A DNA stretch of 64,000 nucleotides from an uncultured Granulosicoccus sp. (GCA_947495035.1 CANLXI010000002.1:206841-270840); one strand, 5' to 3'; positions 12,823 to 22,248 are shown, counted from the first letter of the stretch. The notes: a model not told the origin generated them from the sequence alone. Translations and numbers: made by a program.

Positions 12823-13659
12823 CTACTTCACGGCGCCAGCGGTAATGCCGGCCATGAAGAAACGTTGCATGAAAATGAAAACCACCAGCATGGGAGCGGT
12901 CAGCAAGACCGAGCCAACCATGACACCACCCCAGCTGACATCGAGCAGCCCGAACAGCGATCCAAGCGCCACGGGCGCTGTCATCATCGATCGATCATTG
13001 GAAATCAGCAGCGGCCAGAGATAGTTGTTCCACGAATGCAGAAAGAGAATGATCGACAATGCGGCGAGCATGGGCCGCGCCAGTGGCAGCGCGACATGCC
13101 GGAAGATCTGCCATTCGCTGACGCCATCGATACGTGCCGCGTCGAACAGATCGGCGGGCATCATCGTGAAGGCCTGTCGCATGAACAGCACGCCCAGCGA
13201 ATTGAACAACGGCGGCACGATCAGCGCTATCCAGGTGTTCGAGAGTCCGAAGTCCCGCGCCACCATGATGAACTGCGGGATGACCACCACGAAGTAGGGT
13301 AGTGTCATCGTTCCCAGAATGATCGATACGACAAGCCCGCGCCCATGAAAGCGGTAACGTGCCAGTGCCCAGCCAGCCATGGAGGTCAGCACCACTGAGG
13401 CGGCCGTGTAGATCACGGCTACCACCACGGACACCACGATCGTGCGCACGAAATCCAGCTCTGCCTGCAATTCATGGAAGTTCTCGATGAATCTGTCGCC
13501 GGGCCACAGCTGAACTTCGGCACTGAATATGGCGCTGTCCTCCATGGAAGCAAAGACGACCATCATCCAGATGGGCAACAGCCACAACAGAGCCAACGGC
13601 ACGATGACCGCATGCAGGGCCAGGCTGCGCAGCAGTACTGTTCTTGATCTTGACTTCAT
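12823..13659 (-). CDS. Sugar ABC permease (MalG type)
   Basis: Inner-membrane permease of about six helices, 278 residues. The EAA-type loop that contacts the ATPase reads FDAARIDGVSEWQIFRHVALPLARP. Its start overlaps the stop of the next permease as ATGA, and GGAGAG lies 7 bases upstream, which is why ATG 13659 is preferred over 13680. Pairs with the 13656-14516 product. Confidence 0.93.
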   Translation of the reverse strand: MKSRSRTVLLRSLALHAVIVPLALLWLLPIWMMVVFASMEDSAIFSAEVQLWPGDRFIENFHELQAELDFVRTIVVSVVVAVIYTAASVVLTSMAGWALARYRFHGRGLVVSIILGTMTLPYFVVVIPQFIMVARDFGLSNTWIALIVPPLFNSLGVLFMRQAFTMMPADLFDAARIDGVSEWQIFRHVALPLARPMLAALSIILFLHSWNNYLWPLLISNDRSMMTAPVALGSLFGLLDVSWGGVMVGSVLLTAPMLVVFIFMQRFFMAGITAGAVK

Positions 13660-14516
13660 GAACGTTCTCTCCCCAGCCACAGGTTCAGTATGGAAATCGA
13701 TACAGCCAGTGCGGCAATCGTGTAGGCGATGGCCGAGGCATAGCCGAAGTTCAGATTCAGGAAGGCCTGCTTGTAGAGATACAGACCCAGGGTCTCGGTT
13801 GCCCCGCCGGGCCCCCCGAGATTGGTTATCAGATAGGGTTCGGCAAACAGCTGCATGGAGCCAATGACCGACAGCACCAGACAGAAGACAATGACCGGTT
13901 TGAGCAGGGGGAGCGTGATATACAGAAACTGCTGGTGAGGACTTACCCGATCCAGGGTTGCAGCTTCATAGACATCCTGAGGAATGGATTGCAAGCCTGA
14001 GAGGATGATGATGGCGTTGTAGCCGACCCAGCGCCATGTCACGGCAATGATGATCAGTGACATGGCCGCAGTGGGGTTGGAAAACCAGCTGACGGCGTCC
14101 AGTCCGATACCCTCCAGCGTCTTGTTCACGATCCCGAATTCATCGTTGAACATCAGCCGGAACACAGCCGCATAGGCGGCCTCTCCGATCACCACGGGCG
14201 CGAAAAAGGCAAAGCGGATCAGGCCACGTGCCCGCAGCAGCGTCGAATTGAGCAGTACCGCCAGCAAGGTGGCCAGTGTCAGCATGACCGGCACCTGAAT
14301 GGCGAGAATCTTCAGCGTGTTCCACAATGCGTTGTAGAAAGCCGGATCCTGCGTGAGTCGCCCCCAGGTCATGCCGGGGTTGAAGCTCCAGGGCTGACGC
14401 CGCGTCGATAGAAACGACAGGTAGAAGGAGTGGATAATGGGCCAGAGCCAGAAGATGGCGAATATCAGCAGATAAGGACTCAAAAACCCATAGGCAGTTT
14501 GCGTGCGCTGGCGCAT
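13656..14516 (-). CDS. Sugar ABC permease (MalF type)
   Basis: Second permease subunit, 286 residues and about six membrane helices starting at YGFLSPYLLIFAIFWLWP. The EAA loop reads YEAATLDRVSPHQQFLYITLPLLKP. It lacks the large periplasmic loop of enteric MalF, as is usual for CUT1 importers of glycosides. Separated from the binding-protein gene by a GC hairpin that probably sets the expression ratio. Confidence 0.93.
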   Translation of the reverse strand: MRQRTQTAYGFLSPYLLIFAIFWLWPIIHSFYLSFLSTRRQPWSFNPGMTWGRLTQDPAFYNALWNTLKILAIQVPVMLTLATLLAVLLNSTLLRARGLIRFAFFAPVVIGEAAYAAVFRLMFNDEFGIVNKTLEGIGLDAVSWFSNPTAAMSLIIIAVTWRWVGYNAIIILSGLQSIPQDVYEAATLDRVSPHQQFLYITLPLLKPVIVFCLVLSVIGSMQLFAEPYLITNLGGPGGATETLGLYLYKQAFLNLNFGYASAIAYTIAALAVSISILNLWLGRERS

Positions 14517-14549
14517 TGGATGGGGTCCTGTCAGGAAGGCTGTTGAAGT

Positions 14550-14569
14550 GGCGGGGACTCGGCCCCGCC
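14550..14569 (-). other. Intercistronic hairpin between binding protein and permease genes
   Basis: GGCGGGG / CCCCGCC, 7 GC pairs with a 6-base loop, in the 76-base gap after the solute-binding-protein gene. Such hairpins commonly protect the abundant binding-protein message and reduce read-through into permease genes; that role is inferred from position. Confidence 0.5.
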
Positions 14570-14592
14570 GTCAGATTCGCGGCTGGTCGGAA

Positions 14593-15864
14593 TCACTCGG
14601 CGATGGGCAGACCGGTGGCAAAGCTGATCTGCTTTGCCGCGTCGTCCATGGCAGCCTGCGCGCTGTCAAAGCCACCGGCCAGATAGGCCGTCTGGTTCGC
14701 GATGACGACCTGATCGGCATCGCTGAAGTATTCCGTCCCATTGATCGGCGCGATCTTTTCCAGTCGCCCCAGAACCAGCTCCCAGATCTTCTGGCCACCC
14801 CAGAACTCGCTCGGTTCGGACACATAGGGATCATCCAGCGCCGAGACCAGCGAGGGCACCAGGCCCTGTTCGCGCAGCATGGTGATCTGGCCTTCGTTGG
14901 AGCCCAGTGCATAACTCAGGTAGGCGAAGGCGGCTTCCTTGACGCGGCTGTTGTTGTTGATTGCCAGCAACGAACCACCGAAATTGGCGGCCCGCGAGCC
15001 GCCTGCCGTAACGCTGGGCATGGCCATGATGCCCCACTTGCCGTGTTGGTCTTCCGGTGCGTTGTTGCGCACTGGCCCCTCGAACCAGGCTCCGCTCATC
15101 TGGGTTGCCACGACACCGGCGCCGTTGTTCTGCAGCTTTCCGTTGAAATCGGCGGCCGTCATCAGCTTCTGGTCGTTGAGTGACTTGACCACTTCCAGTG
15201 CGGCGACACAGCCGGGCTGCGACACGGTAATGGATTCACCGTCCGACGAGAAATAGCCGCAACCCTGCTCCTCACCGATCATGCGCACGAATTCGGCACC
15301 ACCGTTGAGGTTGTCATTGATCATGGTCACGCCGGGGTTGGCTGCCTGCACTGCCTTGCCGGCTTCCTGAAAATCGTCCCAGGTCTCTATGCTGGCCACA
15401 TCCACGCCCGCCTTTTCATAGAAGTCCCGGCGATAGAACATCACCACGGGGCCGGAGTCCCAGGGCATGCCCACGACGCGATCTCCCTGACGCAGGGCAA
15501 ACATCTTGAATTCCGGGAAAGCGGCTTGCTGGTCCGCATCAAAGCCCAGCGGTACCAGATCGGCTGCACAATCCGGAAACTGTGCAGTGATCAATTCCAT
15601 CTCGGTGTTCTGGAACTGGAACAGATCCGGCAGCCCGGTACCGCCGGCTGCGCAGGCTGCCAGGACCCGGCTCTTGACATCGGAATAGCCCAGCTTGTCC
15701 ACCGTCACCTTGATGTCCGGATGCAGGGCGTTGAACCCTTCCAGAGTCGCCTCCAGTGCGGGTGCGGCGCTCCCCCAGGACCAGACCTTGACCTCGGTTT
15801 CTGCCCGGGCGATACCGGTTGAGGCAAGCAGCACCAATGATGCACAAACTGTTATATGTCGCAT
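14593..15864 (-). CDS. Sugar ABC extracellular solute-binding protein
   Basis: Periplasmic receptor of the importer, 423 residues, family 1 (MalE-like). A signal peptide with hydrophobic core SLVLLASTGIA ends at ARA before ETEVKVWSWG. The domain contains FNALHPDIKVTV and PDLFQFQNTE. First gene of the operon 15864 to 9645. AGGAG precedes the ATG. Co-location with a GH42 enzyme suggests beta-galactosides as ligands, but melibiose-like or plant glycosides are also possible. Confidence 0.94.
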   Translation of the reverse strand: MRHITVCASLVLLASTGIARAETEVKVWSWGSAAPALEATLEGFNALHPDIKVTVDKLGYSDVKSRVLAACAAGGTGLPDLFQFQNTEMELITAQFPDCAADLVPLGFDADQQAAFPEFKMFALRQGDRVVGMPWDSGPVVMFYRRDFYEKAGVDVASIETWDDFQEAGKAVQAANPGVTMINDNLNGGAEFVRMIGEEQGCGYFSSDGESITVSQPGCVAALEVVKSLNDQKLMTAADFNGKLQNNGAGVVATQMSGAWFEGPVRNNAPEDQHGKWGIMAMPSVTAGGSRAANFGGSLLAINNNSRVKEAAFAYLSYALGSNEGQITMLREQGLVPSLVSALDDPYVSEPSEFWGGQKIWELVLGRLEKIAPINGTEYFSDADQVVIANQTAYLAGGFDSAQAAMDDAAKQISFATGLPIAE

Positions 15865-15942
15865 GTCTTTCTCTCCTGATCAGCCTTGAGACTTTGGAAC
15901 GTTTGTCATGACTGTTAGTATTGCAGCATCAGGAGAATCGTC

Positions 15943-16842
15943 TTGCCCATGGGACAGCCAACTTCATCCGATAGTAAGATTTCGGAAAAAAACATCTGGA
16001 ATCCGCGTGACAGCACGGTAGAAGCCCTGCCCAATGACATCGTTCTGGGGCGTGGCGAGCCCGGTGTCATGCCGATTTCGCACTGGCACGCGCAGATAGA
16101 AATCAACTACGTGGAGACCGGTGCGACAAGCTACGAGATGTGTGGGCGCGAGTTCCGGATCGGCCCTGGCGACATTGCGCTGTTCTGGGGTGGCTTGCCG
16201 CATCGTCTTGCCGATTTCGAGGAAGGCACCCGAATGGAGGCCATCCACCTGCCGCTCGTGCAGTTCTTCCGGCTGCGCCTGTCCGACGAGATTCGCGAAA
16301 AGCTCATGCACGGAGCAGCATTGATTGCTACCGAGCGTGCCGAGGAGGATCGCTGCGCATTTGCACGCATGTGCCGCTATTTCCGTTCGGACGATGCCGA
16401 GCGCAAGCGCCACGCCACCGAAGAGCTGTTGTTGCGCATAGAACGCATTGCGCTGGAGTCTTATGAATTGGTCGATCTGGGCACTGAACGGGATACCGCA
16501 CTGGAAACGCCTGATCAGAAGAGCTTCGACAAGATCCGGCAGATACTGGGCTTCATCGCCGAGCACTTCCGGGAAAACATCGACGCCAACACCATCGCCG
16601 ACAACGCCAGCCTGCATCCCAAATATCTGATGAGCCTGTTCAGGAAATCCACCGGGGTCACGCTGAACCAGTATGTGCAGCTACTGCGTTTGTCCTATGC
16701 ACAGGCACTGCTGCTGGAAGACGAAGGAAGCATCCTGACTGTTGCCATGGAAAGTGGGTTTGGCTCGCTGTCGCACTTCAACCGCAGTTTCCGCAAACAC
16801 ACCGGCATGAAGCCGACGGAATACAGGCTTGGTATGCGTTGA
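15943..16842 (+). CDS. AraC family regulator of the sugar operon (MelR-like)
   Basis: 299 residues: N-terminal cupin sensor domain (ISHWHAQIEINYVETG, then FRIGPGDIALFWGGLPH), C-terminal double helix-turn-helix of about 100 residues (IADNASLHPKYLMSLFRKSTG, then VAMESGFGSLSHFNRSFRKHTG). The architecture resembles MelR. It is divergent from the importer operon with only 78 bases between start codons, so it is very likely the local activator. TTG 15943 has AGGAG at 7 bases; ATG 15949 is the alternative start. Confidence 0.93.
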   Translation: MPMGQPTSSDSKISEKNIWNPRDSTVEALPNDIVLGRGEPGVMPISHWHAQIEINYVETGATSYEMCGREFRIGPGDIALFWGGLPHRLADFEEGTRMEAIHLPLVQFFRLRLSDEIREKLMHGAALIATERAEEDRCAFARMCRYFRSDDAERKRHATEELLLRIERIALESYELVDLGTERDTALETPDQKSFDKIRQILGFIAEHFRENIDANTIADNASLHPKYLMSLFRKSTGVTLNQYVQLLRLSYAQALLLEDEGSILTVAMESGFGSLSHFNRSFRKHTGMKPTEYRLGMR

Positions 16843-16861
16843 GGCTTCAGGGCATCGCGAC

Positions 16862-17536
16862 TCAAGGTACATCAGTGGCCAGAATGCGCCAGTAATTGCC
16901 TTCCTTCCTGTCGATATGGGCGGCAAGGATTTTCAAGGCACCCGTCAGATCCCTGTTGCCTACCGCTGCGCACAAGCTCTGATGTTCCCGATAGGATTTG
17001 GCCATGTGGTCGGGGTGCTGACCCAGGCGATGTCGCAAGGCGGCCATACGGGGTGCGATGGTCTGATAGGCATCGGTGATGAAGGGGTTGTTCGCCGAAC
17101 GGACAATACGCTGGTGAAAATCTGCGTCCAGATCCAGATAGAGGGCGTCGTCAACGGCCTCTCGAGCAAAGCTCATTTCTGCGAGGCAGGTCGTGAGGCT
17201 GTGGTGCAATTGCTCGGGATTCTCCGCAATGCCCGCTTCCAGAGCGTAGGCCTCCATGCAGATTCTTGCATCGCAGAGCTTGGCCAGATCGCTCTTCTCG
17301 ATGGAGAAGACAAAACTGCCGCGTTGCGGTTCGACCGTCAATAGCCTTTCGGTTTCCAACCGATTGATGGCTTCACGCACCGGGGTGCGGCTGACATCCA
17401 GCGCCTTGGCAATCTTGCCTTCCGAGAGCTTTTCGCCAAACGCCAGCTTTCCGGTAATCACCCAGCGACGAATTTCATCCGTCACGTGATCGGTCAGGGA
17501 TTTGGGACGCTTCTGGCTGGAAACGAGAACATTCAT
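16862..17536 (-). CDS. GntR family (FCD/FadR subgroup) transcriptional regulator
   Basis: 224 residues: N-terminal winged helix (LTDHVTDEIRRWVITGKLAFG, then VSRTPVREAINRLETERLL) and C-terminal FCD ligand-binding domain with DLDADFHQRIVRSANN and HQSLCAAVGNRD. FCD repressors usually sense carboxylate or sugar-acid intermediates. ATG 17536 gives the standard N-terminus; the upstream frame would run into the divergent cupin gene. A perfect palindrome 37 bases upstream is the probable operator, serving both this gene and the cupin-dehydrogenase operon. Confidence 0.94.
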   Translation of the reverse strand: MNVLVSSQKRPKSLTDHVTDEIRRWVITGKLAFGEKLSEGKIAKALDVSRTPVREAINRLETERLLTVEPQRGSFVFSIEKSDLAKLCDARICMEAYALEAGIAENPEQLHHSLTTCLAEMSFAREAVDDALYLDLDADFHQRIVRSANNPFITDAYQTIAPRMAALRHRLGQHPDHMAKSYREHQSLCAAVGNRDLTGALKILAAHIDRKEGNYWRILATDVP

Positions 17537-17572
17537 GAAGTAGTCTGTGATGAGAGGTAGGAACTGGCATAC

Positions 17573-17587
17573 AGTATACGGTATACT
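17573..17587. promoter_or_regulatory. Operator-like palindrome between gntR-type gene and cupin operon
   Basis: AGTATAC G GTATACT is a perfect 7-bp inverted repeat around one base, the compact symmetry that GntR/FCD dimers bind. It sits in the 147-base divergent gap between the regulator and the cupin gene. Binding is inferred. Confidence 0.6.
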
Positions 17588-17683
17588 TGTTTTGCGAACC
17601 TGATGCTCGTGAGGCGCAGCGACCTCCATGAAGGTCGTGCGGTGAGGCAGGATTTTTCGAATAACCCGGCACGGAGAAAGAAC

Positions 17684-18223
17684 ATGCCCGTTGAGCAGGA
17701 CAAGACCGAGAACGGCAAGAACGATCGCGTTCCCTATCAATTGCCATTCCCCCCCAATGCTGCGCAGGAAATTGTCGTGCCCGACGGTATTCCCACCGAT
17801 GAGCGGGTCTGGGTGCCTCAAGCCGAGAACGTCTCGTTCCGACCGCTGTGCCTGAATGTCTCGCAGGGGTACTGGATGAATCTGCTGCGCGTACGCAAAT
17901 CCGGTGTGCTGTCGCGTCATCGTCATCCTCAGCCGGTTCATGGCTGGGTGTTGAAGGGGCGCTGGCATTATCTGGAGCATGACTGGGTAGCCGAGGAGGG
18001 AGGGTATGTCTACGAGCCTCCTGGTGAGACGCATACGCTGGTGGTGCCAGACGATGTGACGGAGATGATCACCTTCTTTCAGGTCAACGGTGTCATGTTG
18101 TACGTGGATCCCTGGGGCAAGACCATGGGATTCGAGGATGTCTTCACCAAGATAGAGATATGCCGCAATCACTACGAGGAGGTCGGTCTCGGGGGCGATT
18201 TCGTCGATCAGTTCATTCGATGA
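17684..18223 (+). CDS. Cupin-domain protein
   Basis: 179 residues, a single cupin barrel resembling the 2,4'-dihydroxyacetophenone dioxygenase-like group. The metal-site region reads SRHRHPQPVHGWVLKG with a second-strand His in GETHTL, giving an H-x-H and downstream His but no obvious canonical Glu. ATG 17684 follows GGAG with proper spacing. First gene of a cupin-dehydrogenase-SDR cassette controlled by the divergent GntR. Substrate unknown; an oxidative or isomerase step on a hydroxylated acid is possible but unproven. Confidence 0.8.
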   Translation: MPVEQDKTENGKNDRVPYQLPFPPNAAQEIVVPDGIPTDERVWVPQAENVSFRPLCLNVSQGYWMNLLRVRKSGVLSRHRHPQPVHGWVLKGRWHYLEHDWVAEEGGYVYEPPGETHTLVVPDDVTEMITFFQVNGVMLYVDPWGKTMGFEDVFTKIEICRNHYEEVGLGGDFVDQFIR

Positions 18224-18239
18224 GTAGGTCGAGCAAGGC

Positions 18240-19253
18240 ATGAAGGCACTGGTTTATACCGCTCCCCGACAGATCGCTATACGTGACATTGCATCGCCCA
18301 CCGCGGCCGAGGGTCAGGCGATGCTCAGCCTGCGCTATTGCGGCGTTTGTGGCACGGATATCGGCATCTGGTCGGGCACGCATCCACGGGCAGCGGCGCC
18401 ACTGGTCCTGGGGCATGAATTCATCGGCCAGGTTGACGGGACGTCGACGCGCTTCGCCACGGGTACTCGTGTCGTCGCCTACCCGCTGTTTTCCTGTGGA
18501 AGCTGTCACCCTTGCCGAACCGGCAGTCCGCATATCTGTACGCAACTGCGCCTGATCGGTATCGATGGTGATGGCGGCATGGCAGAGCAGTTGGCGGTTG
18601 ACGAGAACCTGCTGTTTGCAGTGCCGGACAATCTGGATGACAAGACGGCGACTCTGATCGAGCCTCTGGCAGTCGCCGTGCGTGCCGTCGAGCAGTCCGC
18701 ATTGCGGGTAGGTGATAGCGTGCTGGTGCTCGGCGCCGGTCCTATCGGCTTGCTCACGGCAACGGTTGCCCGCCATGCCGGCGCGGCGCAGGTCTGTGTG
18801 TCGGATATCAATCCGGCGCGCCTGCAGTTGGCGGAAGCCCTGGGGTTCATCCCGCTGGACGCAAGTGAGGAGAATGTGGCAGAGCGGGTCAGCCGGGATA
18901 CCGCCGGTGATGGGGTTGATGTGACCTTCGAATGTGCAGGGGTGGCCCCTGCTGTCGTGGATGCTCTGGCGGCGACCCGGCCAGGCGGCACGATCTGCCT
19001 GGCGTCGTTGCACAAGGGCATGAGCCCGCTGCCGTTACTGGATGTGGCCTTCAAGGAGCTGCGGATAGTCGGCTCTCGTGTTTACACCCGGGAGCAGTTC
19101 CGCCGCAGTATTCCTCTGGCGTCCGAACTTGCCGGGCAACTGGCATTGCTGATTACTCGCACCGTCCCACTGAGTGGCGCCCATACGGTGTTCGACGACA
19201 TGGTTGCCCCTGTTGCCTGCGACATCAAGACCCTGATCGATTGCACGAATTGA
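18240..19253 (+). CDS. Zinc-dependent alcohol/polyol dehydrogenase (MDR family)
   Basis: 337 residues. Catalytic zinc site: Cys in RYCGVCGTD and LGHEFIGQV. Structural zinc loop: CGSCHPCRTGSPHIC with four cysteines. NAD(P) Rossmann site VLVLGAGPIGLL, with Asp in SDINPARL suggesting NAD preference. Resembles sorbitol, threonine or idonate dehydrogenases. It begins 16 bases after the cupin gene. Together with the SDR it could oxidise and reduce neighbouring carbons of a sugar acid. Confidence 0.92.
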   Translation: MKALVYTAPRQIAIRDIASPTAAEGQAMLSLRYCGVCGTDIGIWSGTHPRAAAPLVLGHEFIGQVDGTSTRFATGTRVVAYPLFSCGSCHPCRTGSPHICTQLRLIGIDGDGGMAEQLAVDENLLFAVPDNLDDKTATLIEPLAVAVRAVEQSALRVGDSVLVLGAGPIGLLTATVARHAGAAQVCVSDINPARLQLAEALGFIPLDASEENVAERVSRDTAGDGVDVTFECAGVAPAVVDALAATRPGGTICLASLHKGMSPLPLLDVAFKELRIVGSRVYTREQFRRSIPLASELAGQLALLITRTVPLSGAHTVFDDMVAPVACDIKTLIDCTN

Positions 19254-19312
19254 GGGGTATTTCGGAGTTGTATCAACAAATCACTTCTTGTGAATCGTGA
19301 GGAAAATTCCCT

Positions 19313-20023
19313 ATGAAAAAGGTTGTTGTGATTGGCGGAACCCGCGGCATCGGTGAAGGTGTCTCCGCGGCATTGGCTGACAAGGGCTGGTCTGTCATTG
19401 CCACCGGTGTGGATGACGCCGAGGTGGAGGCGTATCGTCGTGACCATGCCGACGGCACAGGCTCTGCACAGACACTGGATGTACGCGACAACGCGGCCGT
19501 GACCGAATTCTTCAAGGGGCTGGAAAGCCTTGATGCCCTGGTCAATTGCGCCGGTATACTGGCTCGTGAAGCGGAATACGAGATCGAGACGTTCGAACGC
19601 GTGATCGATATCAATCTGACGGGGACGATGCGCTGCTGTCTGGCCGCACAAGCCCTGCTGGCACGCAATGGTGGCGCGATCGTCAACACGGCGTCCATGC
19701 TCAGTTATTTCGGCGGACCTCTGGTGCCCGCCTATTCGGCGTCAAAGGGTGGGGTGGCGCAGCTCACGAAATCGCTGGCGGGAAGATGGGCCGATGATGG
19801 TATCCGCGTGAACGCGGTCGCTCCGGGCTGGATCGAAACCGAAATGACCGGTGCCCTGCGCGCCGATCCGGAGCGCAATGCCCCGATACTCGGACGAACA
19901 CCGATGCGCCGCTGGGGTCAGACAGCCGAAGTGGGTGCGCTGGTTGCCTGGCTGGTGTCGGCGGAGGCCAGCTTCATCACCGGTGCGGTGTATCCGGTTG
20001 ATGGGGGGTATTCGGCGATGTAG
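19313..20023 (+). CDS. Short-chain dehydrogenase/reductase
   Basis: 236 residues, classical SDR: cofactor motif GGTRGIGEG at about 8-16, NCAG in LVNCAGILA, catalytic Ser in NTASMLSYFGG and Tyr-Lys in AYSASKGG, C-terminal GAVYPVDGGYSAM. Third gene of the cassette. Substrate not determinable. Confidence 0.92.
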   Translation: MKKVVVIGGTRGIGEGVSAALADKGWSVIATGVDDAEVEAYRRDHADGTGSAQTLDVRDNAAVTEFFKGLESLDALVNCAGILAREAEYEIETFERVIDINLTGTMRCCLAAQALLARNGGAIVNTASMLSYFGGPLVPAYSASKGGVAQLTKSLAGRWADDGIRVNAVAPGWIETEMTGALRADPERNAPILGRTPMRRWGQTAEVGALVAWLVSAEASFITGAVYPVDGGYSAM

Positions 20024-20116
20024 GAAGGCGGTTTCGAATCTTGCAGGTATTTCTACCAGAACTGCTAACGACTTTGTAATAGGCTTGTTTTCCCCGTTCA
20101 AGCTGGTGGAACCCAC

Positions 20117-21640
20117 ATGAGACGAATCTCCGCACTCCTGACTGTTGTATTGTCATTGCCGCTTCTCGCACAAGCCGATTACAAGCAGATCACGGTACTG
20201 GGTGATCGTTTCTGCGGCCTGTCCGACTCGGGCAGTGTCAGCTGTACATCCGCCAGCGATCCTACCAATCCGACACTGCAGCCACCTGAGGCGATCTTCA
20301 CCGAGATCGGTCTCGGCTTTCGACATGCCTGTGGCATCACGGACAGCGGCGATGTGCAATGCTGGGGCCTGGATACCCATGAAGATCAGATCTACCCGCC
20401 CGGATTCGACGCACCTGTGGTGAAGCTCAGTGTCGGTTCTTACCACAGCTGTGCGGTTGACAGCGAAGGCACGGCGAAGTGCTGGGGCCAGAATGTGCAC
20501 GGTCAGGCGGATGTGCCTGCCGATATCGATGAGTTCGCGGATGTGTCGACCATCAGTTACTACAGTAGCTGTGGCATCAAGGGAACCGAGGACTTGTTCT
20601 GCTGGGGCTATTTCCACAGCACACTGGTGCCCTATGCGGCACGCACCGACTCCCCATTCACGCAGTTCGAAAGCAGTGACAGTATCGATTGCGCTGTGCG
20701 CGAAGATGGCACGGCCGATTGCTGGTCGGCCAATGTCGGTAATCTGGTAGTCGCGCAATTTCGCAATGGTCCGTATCGCAAGGTGATACCCATGCAGCAA
20801 AGGGATGACAACGTTGCCTGTGCACTGACTGATGCGGGCGAGCTGGACTGTGTCGGGCGACTCTATGTCGGTCGTGATCGGAATCCGGCACCACTGGCGG
20901 TGACGCGCCTGCCCCAGACCTATGCGGACGTTCACGCCGATGGCAGTCGTCTGTACGGCTATACGACTGCCGGTCGTCTGGAGCTCGTCCTGGGCAGCCA
21001 GGACGAGACACGACAAGTCCTGCTCGATACGATCAACGGTGAATTGTCGATGCCTGTTCTGACGTTGTCGGCTGCGAACTTCTATGGCAGTGCCACCGGC
21101 ACGGAGCTGTTCTTCGATGTCAGCGGTGTCAGCATCCATGATTACCGCCGCAATTACGATACGCAGGTGTTCCGGGATGAGGTGCTGCTGGACACCACCG
21201 ACAACATGGGCTCTTACATGGACAGAACGGCCACCGCCGTTGAATCTCCGGTGTACACACTGCGTGCAGTTCATGCCTTTGGCCAAACCGGTGACTTCTC
21301 CAACGCGCTGCGCCCGGGAAACACGTCCGACGCGCCGGATGGTCCGGGATCCTATCTGCCCGTTGACGAGCGCTCAGCATCACCGGAGGGACTCCGCGCC
21401 GAGGTGTACTGGTATGACGTCGAACTTTTCTGGGATCGCAATACCAGCGGAGAGGTGCGTTCATACGAGATCCGCAAGAACGGCGAGTTCATCGATACCA
21501 CCAGCGGTACGTCCTGGTACGACGCATCGACAGCCGATGGTGACCTGGTTCAGTACGAGGTCATTGCGATGGGGGCCGATGGTGCCTTGTTGGGGCTGGA
21601 TTCGGTCCGTGTGCAGATTGGCGACCCGGTGTGTCGCTGA
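20117..21640 (+). CDS. Secreted RCC1-like repeat protein
   Basis: 507 residues with an N-terminal signal peptide (RISALLTVVLSLPLLAQA). The first ~270 residues contain several RCC1/BLIP-II-like repeats of the pattern H-x-CG(I/A)-x-D-x-G-x-(V/A)-x-CWG, for example FRHACGITDSGDVQCWG and YHSCAVDSEGTAKCWGQN, predicting a beta-propeller with disulfides. The C-terminal ~140 residues look fibronectin-like (VELFWDRNTSGEVRSYEIRK). Exported binding or surface role inferred; no enzyme motif seen. Stands alone on its strand, 93 bases after the SDR gene. Confidence 0.75.
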   Translation: MRRISALLTVVLSLPLLAQADYKQITVLGDRFCGLSDSGSVSCTSASDPTNPTLQPPEAIFTEIGLGFRHACGITDSGDVQCWGLDTHEDQIYPPGFDAPVVKLSVGSYHSCAVDSEGTAKCWGQNVHGQADVPADIDEFADVSTISYYSSCGIKGTEDLFCWGYFHSTLVPYAARTDSPFTQFESSDSIDCAVREDGTADCWSANVGNLVVAQFRNGPYRKVIPMQQRDDNVACALTDAGELDCVGRLYVGRDRNPAPLAVTRLPQTYADVHADGSRLYGYTTAGRLELVLGSQDETRQVLLDTINGELSMPVLTLSAANFYGSATGTELFFDVSGVSIHDYRRNYDTQVFRDEVLLDTTDNMGSYMDRTATAVESPVYTLRAVHAFGQTGDFSNALRPGNTSDAPDGPGSYLPVDERSASPEGLRAEVYWYDVELFWDRNTSGEVRSYEIRKNGEFIDTTSGTSWYDASTADGDLVQYEVIAMGADGALLGLDSVRVQIGDPVCR

Positions 21641-22248
21641 ATCATTCACTACCTACCGGTCGACCCCCCTCGAAGGGATCGATTTTGAAACGGTATCGTG
21701 ATCCATCCACGCTTATCCACAAAATGTGTGGATAAGTGTGTGGATGACGCTTGAATAGAGCGCTGCATCCCGCAGAAAGTAACGGCTGTGTCAAATTGCA
21801 CATTTTTTGATCAACAAAAATAGTGTTATAAAACAAAGACTTGGAAATGTGAAAGGGAATTCGTCAATGACATGACTCTCTGGTTGGCGCATGAGAGGGT
21901 GATGTGCATAAAACACTTCGAGGAATGCCAGCAAGTCAAGTATCCGGGGGCCTGATCCGCTCACTTTTCTTGCTCGACAGGTTAGTTGCTCACTTGTTGG
22001 CACGGTAGTTTGCTGGAGACGGGCCTCTGACGGCAGCTTGGCAACGACAGGTGCATCAGTGGGTTCGAGTTGTCGACAAGGGACTGTTCTTTGTCAGCCT
22101 GACCCCTGTCACAGGGTCGATGAGGCATGGTGTACCGATAGCGGCTGAGGCTTTCGTCGGCTGCCGTGCTGGCGCTCACGCTGAAAAACTGACAAGATGC
22201 AATATATGTTTGCAGCCGCTGTGAGTCAGCCAGCATCGGGAGTGCGCC
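21641..22248. other. Gene-free region with DnaA-box-like sites and AT-rich stretch
   Basis: 608 bases without a credible gene; short reverse-strand frames have no family features. It begins with a cluster of DnaA-box-like 9-mers (21713-21747), followed by an AT-rich tract at about 21786-21850 with TTTTTTGATCAAC and ATAGTGTTATAAAAC. GATC sites occur near 21677, 21699 and 21808. It ends with the ribosome site of the MFS gene. Confidence 0.5.
21713..21747. repeat. Inverted pair of perfect DnaA-box 9-mers plus a near match
   Basis: TTATCCACA at 21713-21721 and its complement TGTGGATAA at 21727-21735 are both exact E. coli consensus boxes; TGTGGATGA at 21739-21747 differs at one base. The first two also form a 10-bp stem (CTTATCCACA / TGTGGATAAG) with a 5-base loop, so a terminator or stabiliser hairpin for the RCC1-like gene is the alternative reading; no T-run follows. 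Confidence 0.55.
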
